From contig OZ244957.1 in NCBI GenBank assembly GCA_965222535.1, positions 2,170,001 through 2,234,000 on the forward strand: a stretch of DNA of 64,000 nucleotides, written 5' to 3'. Positions 43,727 through 52,463 of the stretch are shown piece by piece (position 1 is the stretch's first letter; every line of letters begins with the position of its first letter). Below the pieces are notes generated by a model, which worked only from the letters and a program-made list of their open reading frames with translations, had not been told where the DNA came from and did not search any database. This DNA is from G965222535 sp965222535 (lineage in GTDB: Bacteria; Pseudomonadota; Gammaproteobacteria; HK1). Both the position numbers and the translations under genes were made by a program.

Positions 43727-44804
43727 GCATTGTTAATTTACTACAGGGGACATCGAAAAACCAAAGCGGGATGGAGGTTTGGGGGAAGGGGCATGAACAC
43801 CTGTAACGTAAGTCGTTGATTTATAATTATTCCAACAACAGACAAGCCTCGCAAGGCATCTCGAAAAGCTGGCGAAGCCAGTTTTTCGAGGTGCCCTACA
43901 GTATCTAATTGAGCAGCTTTGCGCTAGAGAGGCATAAGGGGTGGGAGAAGAGGTATGAGGTTTTTTTTCAGGAGTTTGGGCTCATACTGCCAAAAGAGGC
44001 AGTGATGTCCTCAAGTGGTTGGAAATCAACGGTTCAAACCATCCATTTTCGGTTCAATTCTCCTATTTTGGATACACTTATCCCGTAGCGCCCAACACAC
44101 TTTTTGAAGATTAGCGGCCCGCTTGAGATTGTAAGCGATACTCATCATCCCCAACCTCGCTTGGTTCCGCTTCAGCCGCGCAAGAAAATGGTGGAGCAGG
44201 CTGGTGCAGCCTTCAACGCTATACGCCGGTGCTTTGGATTGAGTGTGCCCGCGGAACAAAATGCTCATAAGGCTGCCAATAATCCGTTATGACCTGCTCG
44301 ATGCTTCTATCTTGCAAGACGGTGCCATAGCCGTCGCCCGGTGGTTGTATTACGCCTGCCCAATACGCTGTTGATGAACCTTTTTCCATGTCGCTCAACA
44401 GCAATCCAGATCCAGCAGGCGGTTTTTGAGCCGATAGAGGGATGCATTGCCTCAATTCCGACAATCTCTGGCGGGGGCTCTGAGCGGATCGCCTGTGCAG
44501 GTTTCGCCAAACGCTCTGATCCAATTGTATACAGCAACGTGGCTACACTTCAGAATCCGATTAATGAAGCGAAACCCTAGCCCTTCCAAGTAAAGCTCCA
44601 AGGCCTGACGCCGGACGGCAGGTCCCTTATCCAGAAAGGCAACCGTATGTATCCGCAGCTTTTACATTGATGGCGTTGACGCTCATTTATGACTCCGTCT
44701 TTGAATTGTCAGTATCGTATTGGGGGCAAATGGTCATCATGCGCTCCTCCATTGGGTATATGAAAAGGAGCATGATACATCAGACATAGTAAATTAACAA
44801 TGCC
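43727..44804 (-). mobile_element. IS1-like element remnant bounded by 17-bp inverted repeats, invaded by other elements
   Basis: GCATTGTTAATTTACTA at 43727-43743 is the exact reverse complement of 44787-44803. Inward from the right end, a broken minus-strand IS1-type transposase can be followed across frames: zinc-ribbon piece 'RQRHQCKSCGY', helix-turn-helix piece 'LELYLEGLGFRFINRIL', 'WIWIAVERHGKRFINSVLGRR', 'TDYWQPYEHFVP' and 'YSVEGCTSLLHHFLARLKR'. Several frameshifts and stops make it inactive. At about 44150 it runs into a different transposase tail (see next entry), and 43743-43905 is a family A repeat. Confidence 0.8.
43905..44165 (-). pseudogene. IS5-type transposase 3' fragment
   Basis: The minus frame reads 'NQARLGMMSIAYNLKRAANLQ', resembling the end of IS5-group transposases, then 'KVCWALRDKCIQNRR' before a stop at 44026. 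The left boundary carries GCAGCTTTGCGCTAGAG (43914-43930), similar to the CTTTGCACAAG ends at 46.26 kb. It is joined in frame to the IS1 remnant, a chance fusion of two dead elements. Confidence 0.5.
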
Positions 44805-44814
44805 ATCATCCAGA

Positions 44815-44998
44815 ACACCAGCACCGCATTTATCACCCTTCCCCAATACAAACGTCTTTTTTACAACGCCTCCACAAACAGCCAAGCACCGCTTGGCTGT
44901 TTGTGGATTAAAATATTAATATTCCAGAGCCTCCGCCAGAAGCATTCAAAGAGCGTCAAGCGGTGCAAACCGATCCATGATATTTTTCGAGGTGCTCT
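44815..44998. repeat. Family B repeat
   Basis: CCCCAATACAAACGTCTTTT, then a perfect hairpin CCACAAACAGCCAAGC/GCTTGGCTGTTTGTGG at 44871-44908, then ATTAAAATATTAATATTCC. It ends with TTTTTCGAGGTGC just before the next gene. Confidence 0.75.
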
Positions 44999-45268
44999 AT
45001 GATGCGCAAACAAAAGAAAATTATACTTTTGGGTTTTATATTTGGGTTTATTTTGCCTATAATTGGCATTTTTGTTGGCCTTCAAGTATCTGCACCGTTG
45101 GCAACCGTGATGTTATTCCCTGTATTTTTACTTAGTGAAGTCTTTTTTTATCAGCCATTCGGTGAATTAACAGGTCTTATTCGGTTAGGGTTATTTATCT
45201 TCTCTGGTATTTTTTGGGCATTCGTTTTTTGGTTGATATCTATTACAAAAAATAAACTGACTAAATAA
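44999..45268 (+). CDS. Small AT-rich membrane protein, unknown
   Basis: 89 residues beginning MMRKQKK. Three hydrophobic segments at about 8-30, 34-52 and 62-82 and a basic C-terminus (TKNKLTK). GAGGTG from the flanking repeat lies eight bases before ATG 44999 and could act as its ribosome-binding site. Composition is much more AT-rich than the surrounding genes, suggesting transfer. No family recognised. Confidence 0.55.
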   Translation: MMRKQKKIILLGFIFGFILPIIGIFVGLQVSAPLATVMLFPVFLLSEVFFYQPFGELTGLIRLGLFIFSGIFWAFVFWLISITKNKLTK

Positions 45269-45415
45269 GGTTTGAGGAATTGATGCAAGATGATTTAAAA
45301 TAAAGCTAAAATATTTTTTCGCAATGTGAAAAATGGAGTTTCTTTTAAATTCATTATATTTTTAGAACTTTGATATGTACTGATAGGTGGCTCACAACTC
45401 AAATTCTAGCTTGAC

Positions 45416-46342
45416 TTACTTGCTGTGATTTACTTGTTGCCAATATGCTTCAACCTCCTTCTCTACCGGCGGCCAAATTGTCACATACCCTGATGATACG
45501 TCGAACACTTTACTGTGATTCCGATCGGCTATCGCTTTCATTTGCGCAAAATTTGAAGAAAACCAAGGAGGGTTGCCCAGATGTTCTTCGATTTTTTCCT
45601 TAGTTATTTGCTTTCCGTCATTTTTATTTAAGTGCAAAAATGCGTTTAATATTCGAGAGTTATACTGACTTTGATGCTTTGCCCACCTTTTTAAGCGCTT
45701 AGACACTTTTTTTACTTCGTCTTTTTCCACTTTGGCTAAGGTTACAGAGTCATGCTGACTTTGATGCTCTGGTTCTGTCGGGATTCTTATCGATTCGAAT
45801 ATCCTTCCTTGATTTGATTGTGGCGGCTGCCTATGCTCTACTACAGATTCTATGAAATTCTCTGTTTTTAATTTATTCTCATCTTTAATATAATATTGTT
45901 CTCTTCTTATCTTTACTCTCAAAATATCTCCTTTGCTAAAAGGTTTATTGCTTTCTATAGCGGATAAGAAATCTTGATCTTCAACGGTGACGTAATAATT
46001 TGATTCTCCATCATTAACATACCATTTATTGTGTTCATTAAACGATAAGTTAATTATTTTTATATTTGTCGTAAATGTGGCAGGAGCATCTAACATCTCT
46101 TTACTTGGGTCTTGAGTATCGAAAAAGTGTGCCTCATCTTTCGTTATCTGAACAATTTTATTTCCCTTCTTTTCTTTTATGATGAAAGCGCAATCATCAA
46201 TTCCTTTGGTTTTTATAGGTGATACAATTTGCTCAAAAGATTTTCTTATTTTAATGAGAGCTTTGCACAAGACCGATAAGAGATCGAAATAACGACCATA
46301 GCTACATAATATTTGGATAGAAACAGGCTCAAACATACTCAT
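45416..46342 (-). CDS. Hypothetical protein with N-terminus replaced by a small transposable element
   Basis: 308 residues, AT-rich. The part from about residue 30 on looks genuine: 'IINLSFNEHNKWYVNDGESNYYVTVEDQDFLSAIESNKPFSKGDIL' (about 93-140) is a beta-rich region that I associate with uncharacterised bacterial proteins, and the C-terminus is basic and helical ('KVSKRLKRWAKHQ'). The first about 30 residues ('MSMFEPVSIQILCSYGRYFD...') are encoded by a 164-base inverted-repeat element at 46254-46417, so the original start is lost and the gene may be dead. Function unknown. Confidence 0.55.
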   Translation of the reverse strand: MSMFEPVSIQILCSYGRYFDLLSVLCKALIKIRKSFEQIVSPIKTKGIDDCAFIIKEKKGNKIVQITKDEAHFFDTQDPSKEMLDAPATFTTNIKIINLSFNEHNKWYVNDGESNYYVTVEDQDFLSAIESNKPFSKGDILRVKIRREQYYIKDENKLKTENFIESVVEHRQPPQSNQGRIFESIRIPTEPEHQSQHDSVTLAKVEKDEVKKVSKRLKRWAKHQSQYNSRILNAFLHLNKNDGKQITKEKIEEHLGNPPWFSSNFAQMKAIADRNHSKVFDVSSGYVTIWPPVEKEVEAYWQQVNHSK

Positions 46343-46417
46343 TTATGACCAATAAATTCCTTTTCGCATCTGTTTGCTTTGCCACACTGCCGTTTTTTCA
46401 CTTGTGCAAAGCTCTCA
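46254..46417. mobile_element. MITE-like element with 18-bp perfect terminal inverted repeats
   Basis: ATGAGAGCTTTGCACAAG at 46254-46271 is the exact reverse complement of 46400-46417. The 164-base unit has no transposase. The CTTTGCACAAG end resembles IS5-group termini, and related single ends lie at 39096 and 43914. It interrupts the 5' end of the flanking hypothetical gene. Confidence 0.8.
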
Positions 46418-46531
46418 TGTGGTTTTCTGTATGCACTCCACCTGAAACCATTCGCTATGGCTTCATGGTCGTTGTATGAGCGGGGGGTGACAAGAACCAC
46501 CAGTGGATGGGGGAAGGTACGGCTGGATAGA

Positions 46532-46606
46532 TGGCTGGGGTGCCAGGATTCGAACCTGGGAATGCGGGAGTCAAAGTCCCGTGCCTTACCGCTTGGCTAC
46601 ACCCCA
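46532..46606 (-). tRNA. tRNA-Gln (anticodon TTG)
   Basis: 75 bases on the minus strand with acceptor arms TGGGGTG/CACCCCA, a D arm starting TAGCCAAGCGG, anticodon loop CTTTGAC with anticodon TTG, T arm CCAGGTTCGAATCCTGG and an encoded CCA. Its position next to ispE-lolB is the order common in gammaproteobacteria. Confidence 0.96.
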
Positions 46607-46699
46607 TCGGCGTGAAGCGTTACGCACGTTGCACGTGATCACAGCGTACCTCATCGGCTGCCGCTAATTATAGCCAAGCCTTCAGCGGTTTGCTGTATT

Positions 46700-47680
46700 T
46701 TACCTACGCGCCCCGTCAGGCGCTACATTTACTATCAGCGGCGAGCGATTGAGCCCTTGCGCCACCCACCCTGTCCAGCCTTGGTCGGTCGGCAACCTAG
46801 CCGCTACCGCGGCGGCCTGCGCATGCGTCTCAAAAGCAGCGAACACCGCTCCCCCGCTGCCGCTCAAGTGGGCAGGAGCAAAAGCGTTGAGCCACTCAAG
46901 CACGCTGCGAACCTCGGGGAACAGTGCGCAGGCGATCCCTTCACAGTCGTTGATGCGCGGCTCAAGGGCGGCGATCAGGTGGCGTTGGTCAAGCACGCCG
47001 GCGGTGCTGCTGAAGTCACCGCGCACCTCGGCAAGCGTAAGCGGCGGCGCGTCACGCGGCAGTTCAGCAGCGGAAAACACCGCCCGGGTTGACACTGTAA
47101 GCGGTGGAAACACCACCACATACCAAAGTTCAAGCAGCACTATCGGCGTTAAACGGTCACCGACCCCTTCGCCCCAAGCAGCATGACGTTGGACGAATAA
47201 CGGTACATCAGCGCCGAGTCGTCGACCTAGAGCGGTCAGTTGATCGATCCCCAGATCGGTGCCCCATAAGTGATTCAACGCCAACAGTACGGCAGCCGCA
47301 TCAGAGCTGCCACCGCCTAAGCCACTGCCTGCCGGGATTTGCTTGTCAAGCCCTAGATCAGCGCCTAAGGGGCATTCGGCGACAACTTGCAGCAGCGCCG
47401 CGGCGCGCATCGCCAAATCGTCTTCAACAGCGATCGCGGCTGGGCCATGTGTGCGCCGCAACTGACCGTCATGGCGTACGCGAAGGCTTACGCGATCGCC
47501 GCGATCGAGAAACTGGAACAGGGTTTGCAGGTTGTGATAACCGTCGCTACGGCGCCCCAGCACGCGCAGCAACAGGTTGATCTTCGCTGGCGCACGGTAG
47601 CAATGGACCGTCGCGGTAGCACCGCGATCGGCAAAGCACCGTGCCCGATGGTGGTCGTGAGATGCCTCAGAAGCGTTCAC
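46700..47680 (-). CDS. ispE: 4-diphosphocytidyl-2-C-methyl-D-erythritol kinase
   Basis: GHMP kinase of the MEP isoprenoid pathway. The core starts 'YRAPAKINLLLRVLGRRSDGYHNLQTLFQFLD'; the ATP motif is 'IPAGSGLGGGSSDAAAVLLALN' and a third GHMP motif is 'HLSGSGGAVFAAFE'. The frame gives 326 residues, about 30 more than usual because of an N-terminal 'MNASEASHDHHRARC' extension; a start nearer 'TVHCYRAPAK' is possible but no in-frame Met is seen there. Lies between lolB and tRNA-Gln. Confidence 0.94.
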   Translation of the reverse strand: MNASEASHDHHRARCFADRGATATVHCYRAPAKINLLLRVLGRRSDGYHNLQTLFQFLDRGDRVSLRVRHDGQLRRTHGPAAIAVEDDLAMRAAALLQVVAECPLGADLGLDKQIPAGSGLGGGSSDAAAVLLALNHLWGTDLGIDQLTALGRRLGADVPLFVQRHAAWGEGVGDRLTPIVLLELWYVVVFPPLTVSTRAVFSAAELPRDAPPLTLAEVRGDFSSTAGVLDQRHLIAALEPRINDCEGIACALFPEVRSVLEWLNAFAPAHLSGSGGAVFAAFETHAQAAAVAARLPTDQGWTGWVAQGLNRSPLIVNVAPDGARR

Positions 47681-47828
47681 GCAAGCCTCGCTGACTGTGG
47701 TCGGTCGGACATTTTGGCGGAATCCGCGCTGGCCGGCGGGGTGTAAATGGCGTTTAAAAGGCGTTTAAAGGGCACTTGGGAGGGGTGTTGCAAAGGGAGG
47801 CAGTGCAAAACCGCGATGCAGCGCGCCT

Positions 47829-48557
47829 TCAAGAGGCGCTCTCCCAACGGCGGATGACCAAGCGCAGTTCCGTCTGTTCCGCGTGCTCTGTCTGCGGATC
47901 CGCATGGAAACTTGACGGGGGTGTGTACTGAAGCCTGATGCGCGTCGGCAAATCAAGGCCATCGAAGCGTGCATAGCGGCGGTACTGGATACGCCAACCG
48001 TGTTGCTGCAATTCCAACAGCCGCCCCTGCGCATTGAGCCGGTATTGCAGCGTTTTGTGGTGTTGTGGAGCGCTGCCAGATATCGCTTCTGGAGCGAGTA
48101 CGCCGCGCAACCACCATCGCAGCTGCGCTACCGGGATGCGAAAGCCAAGCTGCTGGTGTAGCCACTGCTGCAAGTCGCCGCTGGTGCTCAGCTGCTGCTT
48201 TGGCGTCGTGACCGTGATGCGCTTGACGTCGCCCTCGATTGTTGTCAATCCGATCCCTAGGATGCCAGACAGGCGGATCAAATAATGCTGCTGTTGCTGC
48301 CGCCAATGCAGGGAAGCGCTGCTGCTCTGAGTGCCGCTTTGCAGTGCCAGACGCGCAACCACCGTCCACGCCTCGAAGGCGTGTAGTTGGCGCTGGTGCG
48401 CAGCCCACCCCGCCGCAACTTCCAAGGAAGGGAGCGGTGCCGGCGCTGGCGTAGCGCGGTGGCCGGCACAACCGCTGACGCTGATGAGCAGCCACAGCAG
48501 GGCGGCAAGGCGGCGTGTGAGCGGGCGCTTGATGATGACCGATTTCAAGGAGGGCAC
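47829..48557 (-). CDS. lolB: Outer-membrane lipoprotein insertion receptor LolB
   Basis: Receives lipoproteins from LolA and inserts them in the outer membrane. 242 residues with lipobox 'LLISVSGC' (Cys about 30) and the LolB barrel motifs 'FEAWTVVARLALQSGTQSSSASLHWRQQQQHYLIRLSGILGIGLTTIEGD' (about 61-110), 'LQQWLHQQLGFRIPVAQLRWWLRG' and 'PTRIRLQY'. Typical length. Upstream of ispE on the same strand, as in Pseudomonas and relatives. Confidence 0.93.
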   Translation of the reverse strand: MPSLKSVIIKRPLTRRLAALLWLLISVSGCAGHRATPAPAPLPSLEVAAGWAAHQRQLHAFEAWTVVARLALQSGTQSSSASLHWRQQQQHYLIRLSGILGIGLTTIEGDVKRITVTTPKQQLSTSGDLQQWLHQQLGFRIPVAQLRWWLRGVLAPEAISGSAPQHHKTLQYRLNAQGRLLELQQHGWRIQYRRYARFDGLDLPTRIRLQYTPPSSFHADPQTEHAEQTELRLVIRRWESAS

Positions 48558-48609
48558 GAGGGGGCGGAGGAATCGCCTCGTTGCGCAAAAGAGCGCACGC
48601 GGAGCGCAA

Positions 48610-49125
48610 CCTTACTGCGGGGCTTGTCTATTGGGGAAAGGGTCTATACCGGTGTTACTTGAAGATGCAGGAAAGGGCTATTGTCATGCTCTTATCCCAG
48701 AGCCTCGCCCGCGGTCATTCCAGAGCGTTTATCGAAGCCCAATTTGTAGGCGAAAATTCAGGGAGAAGGTCATACAAGGAAAGGGGATAGGGGATAGGGG
48801 ATAGGGGGTTGGGGAGAAGGGGGCGTTTCGTGGACTGATTACAGTCGATCCAATAGTCCCCCCTTTCCCCAATATAAACCGCTTTACCCTCCTTACCCTC
48901 CTGAAAGCTAAGCGCCGCTTGTTTTTCAGGATTAAATAACGCTTCAGATTCCAAAGCACTGCCCGACGCCCTTTCCAGAGCGTCAAACGCAGCGCGACTC
49001 AACGAGGTGCAAAAAACGGTCTCCCTCACCCATTGAGCATCTTCAAGTAACATGAGTATAGATTCCATAAGGGAGCCTCGAAAACCCTCTATCCCGTTTG
49101 GCCGATTCAAGGTTTCCGAGTTGCC
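48610..49125. repeat. Complete family D element containing family B
   Basis: GTCTATACCGGTGTTACTTG (48641-) and its inverted partner CATCTTCAAGTAACATGAG followed by TATAG (49039-49064) bracket about 420 bases. Inside is a family B copy with the hairpin CCTGAAAGCTAAGC/GCTTGTTTTTCAGG. A short GGGGATA iteration lies at 48785-48805. Family A ends flank both sides (48618 and 49075-49095). Confidence 0.7.
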
Positions 49126-49138
49126 CTGCGGGTAAATC

Positions 49139-50962
49139 TCAGGAACCACTCAGGCGTTTGCGCACTTCAAGGATGATTGCACTGGCGGGGTAATGCTGCA
49201 GCGCGTTGTCCCAGATGCGCCGCGCTTCCTCCTTATTGCCAGTGACCCACAGCACTTCGCCGAGATGCGAGGCGATCTCCGGGTCGGGTCGATCGGGATT
49301 CTCTTTACTGTACAGCGTCAACGCTTGGCGCAGAAAATGCAGCGCTTTAGTATAGCGCCCGAGGCGGTACATCACCCAGCCCATGCTGTCAACAATGTAG
49401 TAGCTATCGGGATCGATAGCATAAGCGCGCTCGATATAGGCGAGCGCTTCTGCGTAACGATCGGTGCGATCGGCCAGCGTATAGCCGAGCGAGTTCAGCG
49501 CCTCGATATGCTCCGAATCGCGCTCGATAATCACCATCAGATCACGCTCCAAGGCCTCTAAATCGTCCAGTTGTTCCGCCAACATGGCGCGATCAAGCAG
49601 CAGCTTATTGCTGTCTGGCCATCGCGCTAAGGCTTGGTTGTACACCTGCATCGCCTCGTCATACAGCTCGCGCTCAGTCAGGATATAGCCTTCGATACGC
49701 CGTACGCGAACGTGTTGGTCGACGTCGTGCGGCTCGCTCTGGTGCAGTTGCTCAAGGGCGCTGTCCAACTGATCCTGAGCGGCAAGCAGCAGTGCCGCTT
49801 GGATTTTGGCGTTGAAACGGTATTGACCGCCTTCAATGCGCTGATAGGCGTCGATGGCATCGTCAACGCGCTCTTGTGTTGCGTAGATCTGCGCCAAGTG
49901 ATACCAGACGGTATACTTCCGCATTGGATTGTAGATCAAGCGTTTGAACACCTCTTCAGCCTCGTCAAGGCGCTCAAGCTGAACCAACAGCAGCCCTTGC
50001 ATGTAGCTGACTTCGTCATTATCTGGTGCCTCGACGAGCAGCCGTTGCAGTTGCTCAAGGGCTTGCGCAGGGCGTTTGGCGAGGATCAGGGTGCGCGCAT
50101 ACACGATGCGCACCGCGCTGGCATCAGGGCGCGCCGCGAGATGCTGCGTTAGCACCGCCAAGGCCTCATCCAAGCGCTCGGCGCGCTGCAGTACGCTGAC
50201 GTAGGCCGTTACGATGCGTTCATCAGTAGGTGCCAGTGCCAGCGCCGACTGGTAGTGCGTAAGCGCTGCGTCCCAGTTGTCCTCATCGCCTGAAAGCAAC
50301 ATTGCCAAGGCAAACGCGGCGGCGGCGCTGTCCTGATGATCGGCGACGATGCGGCGCATCGCATCAATTGCAAGGGCTTTATCGGAGATTTTCGACAGCA
50401 ATCTGCCGATGGCATGGAAAGCCGCCGCCGAGGACTCCTGCTGTTCTACTGCGCTAAGCAACCAGCGCAGTTCCGCCAGCGCCTCGTCCTGATGTTGCGG
50501 GCCGGCGCTTAGCAACAGTTGGGCGAGGAGACGGTGGGATTCGAGTTCATCGGGTCGCGCCTGCGTCAACAGCCGCGCCATCTCCAGCGCATGCCGCAAA
50601 TCCTTGGCGGCGATGCTGATCTGCAACGCACGGTGTATGATTTCTGGATCATGCGTTCCGTAAGCCAATTCGAGGTAGCTTTCCTGAGCGGCTGAGAATA
50701 ACTGGCGCTGTATCGCAAATTCTGCGGCGAGGATGCGATACAGTATCTCACTGCTCAAGTGCTTATCCGCGCCGGTGGTTGTCGCTGCCGCTGCGCTGGT
50801 AGTGGCATTTTGAGCGTAAACTGCGATTGGGGCACCGCTTTGGGGGATCGCACTCTGCTTCGTTGCTACGGCATAGCAGCCACTGCTCATCAGTGCTGCA
50901 CTGACGCACACGCAACGGAAAGTCGCAAACGGGAATCGGCAACGCAACGCTTTATCGAACAT
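49139..50962 (-). CDS. TPR-repeat lipoprotein
   Basis: About 607 residues from ATG 50962, preceded by AAGGA. A hydrophobic leader 'FRCVCVSAALMSSGC' gives a plausible lipobox. The rest is a solenoid of about twelve tetratricopeptide units, e.g. 'ERIVTAYVSVLQRAERLDEALAVLTQHLAARPDA', 'DEVSYMQGLLLVQLERLDEAEEVFKRLIYNP' and the conserved ending 'NSLGYTLADRTDRYAEALAYIERAYAIDPDSYYIVDSMGWVMYRLGRY' (about 500-550). This family is regularly found beside lolB-ispE in gammaproteobacteria; its exact role, perhaps outer-membrane assembly or envelope scaffolding, is unproven. Divergent from argC. Confidence 0.88.
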   Translation of the reverse strand: MFDKALRCRFPFATFRCVCVSAALMSSGCYAVATKQSAIPQSGAPIAVYAQNATTSAAAATTTGADKHLSSEILYRILAAEFAIQRQLFSAAQESYLELAYGTHDPEIIHRALQISIAAKDLRHALEMARLLTQARPDELESHRLLAQLLLSAGPQHQDEALAELRWLLSAVEQQESSAAAFHAIGRLLSKISDKALAIDAMRRIVADHQDSAAAAFALAMLLSGDEDNWDAALTHYQSALALAPTDERIVTAYVSVLQRAERLDEALAVLTQHLAARPDASAVRIVYARTLILAKRPAQALEQLQRLLVEAPDNDEVSYMQGLLLVQLERLDEAEEVFKRLIYNPMRKYTVWYHLAQIYATQERVDDAIDAYQRIEGGQYRFNAKIQAALLLAAQDQLDSALEQLHQSEPHDVDQHVRVRRIEGYILTERELYDEAMQVYNQALARWPDSNKLLLDRAMLAEQLDDLEALERDLMVIIERDSEHIEALNSLGYTLADRTDRYAEALAYIERAYAIDPDSYYIVDSMGWVMYRLGRYTKALHFLRQALTLYSKENPDRPDPEIASHLGEVLWVTGNKEEARRIWDNALQHYPASAIILEVRKRLSGS

Positions 50963-51152
50963 AACGAGAAGATCCTTGAGTGGCTGGAAGCAGGGTTTCA
51001 TGGTAGGCTTTCAAACGGCAATTATCAACCCGCAGCGTCAGATGTTTCCCTCTACGAATGATTGACCGCCGCACTGGAGTAATTGACCGCTGCGCGGGTT
51101 GGCGTGCGGCAGGTGATAACGCTTGGATGCTGTTCTTTTGGAGCTTGTGAAA

Positions 51153-52196
51153 ATGGTCACTGCAGGGATCGTTGGCGGTACCGGTTACACCGGGATCGAA
51201 TTGATGCGGTTGTTGGCGTTCCATCCCGACGTTGCGCTGCATTGCGTTACTTCACGCAGCGCAACCGGTCAGGCAGTAGCGGCGCTGTTTCCCAGCTTGC
51301 GCGGTGTTGTCGAATTGAGCTATGTGCCGCCCGATACCCCGCTGCTTAAAGAATGCGATGTCGTATTTTTCGCGGCGGCTAACGGTACCGCGATGCACGC
51401 CGCGCCGGGGTTGCTGCAAGCCGGCGTCAAGGTTATCGATCTGGCCGCTGATTTCCGCTTGAGCGATACCGCAAAATGGCAGCAATGCTACGGGATGACG
51501 CATGCCTGCCCTGAGCTCGTCGCCGAAGCCGCGTACGGCATTCCCGAGGTCAACCGCGAGCGCATCCGCAACGCACGCCTAGTGGCCAACAGCGGCTGCT
51601 ATCCGGTAGCAACCATTTTAGGGTTGACGCCACTCCTTGAAGCCGATGTGATCGCGCCTACTGGGCTGATCGCAGATGCCAAATCTGGGGTCAGCGGCAG
51701 CGGCAGAAAAGCGGCGTTGGTCAGCCAGTTCTGCGAGGTGCATGGTTCATTCAAAGCCTATTCGGCGAGCGCTCACCGCCACCACCCGGAAATTGTACAG
51801 CAATTGAACCGCGTCGCTAAAGCTCCGGTCGAACTGACCTTTGTGCCTCACTTGGTGCCGATGGTACGTGGCATCCATGCCACCTTGTATGCGCGCGTAA
51901 CCAATCCACAGGCCGACTTTCAGGCGATTTTCGAGCAGCGCTATGGCGCGGAAGCGTTTGTTGACGTGATGCCGCCCGGGTCGCATCCAGCGACTGGGGA
52001 TGTCGTCGGCAGTAATATGTGCCGCCTGTCATGGCATCGCCCTTTGAACAGTGATCACATCGTCGTGCTGTGCGTCGAGGACAATCTGGTCAAAGGCGCT
52101 GCCGGTCAGGCGATCCAGAACATGAATTTGATGCTTGGGCTGGACGAGACCCGCGCGCTTATCGGTGCTACAACCACCAGCGCAGCGGTTATTTGA
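51153..52196 (+). CDS. argC: N-acetyl-gamma-glutamyl-phosphate reductase
   Basis: NADPH-dependent reduction in arginine synthesis. From ATG 51153 (GGAG nine bases before it) there are 347 residues: 'AGIVGGTGYTGIELMRLLAFHP' (dinucleotide binding), active-site C149 in 'LVANSGCYPVATIL', and the catalytic His region 'SASAHRHHPEIVQQL', with 'THLVPM'-type 'VPHLVPMVRGIHATLY'. The frame extends ten residues upstream to TTG 51123, less likely. Alone; argB, argE or argJ are not adjacent. Confidence 0.95.
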   Translation: MVTAGIVGGTGYTGIELMRLLAFHPDVALHCVTSRSATGQAVAALFPSLRGVVELSYVPPDTPLLKECDVVFFAAANGTAMHAAPGLLQAGVKVIDLAADFRLSDTAKWQQCYGMTHACPELVAEAAYGIPEVNRERIRNARLVANSGCYPVATILGLTPLLEADVIAPTGLIADAKSGVSGSGRKAALVSQFCEVHGSFKAYSASAHRHHPEIVQQLNRVAKAPVELTFVPHLVPMVRGIHATLYARVTNPQADFQAIFEQRYGAEAFVDVMPPGSHPATGDVVGSNMCRLSWHRPLNSDHIVVLCVEDNLVKGAAGQAIQNMNLMLGLDETRALIGATTTSAAVI

Positions 52197-52214
52197 CGCG
52201 CTCGCGCCGCGCGT

Positions 52215-52378
52215 GTGCGGGTACCTCGAAAAACTGCGCGAAGTCGGCGGCTTCCCGAGGCCCCCCTGTGGGGCTTGTCTATTGGGTGAAGTGTTATAAA
52301 TCAACGGTTTACCTTACAGGTGATGATGTCTCTTTCCCCACCCCCCATCCCGCTTTGGTTTTTCGCGGCCCCCATGTG
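52215..52378. repeat. Family A repeat
   Basis: ACCTCGAAAAACTGCGCGAAG/TTCCCGAGG hairpin (mismatched), GTGGGGCTTGTCTATTGGG, AT core TTATAAATCAACGGTTTACC, and the end CCATCCCGCTTTGGTTTTTCG. Confidence 0.75.
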
Positions 52379-52463
52379 GCAAAAGCAACGATCGGCGGTG
52401 CCGCGGCGTAACACCGGTTGGCGCTTTTTCAGCGCGATGTTGCTGCACCGGTCGCGTTGCTGA

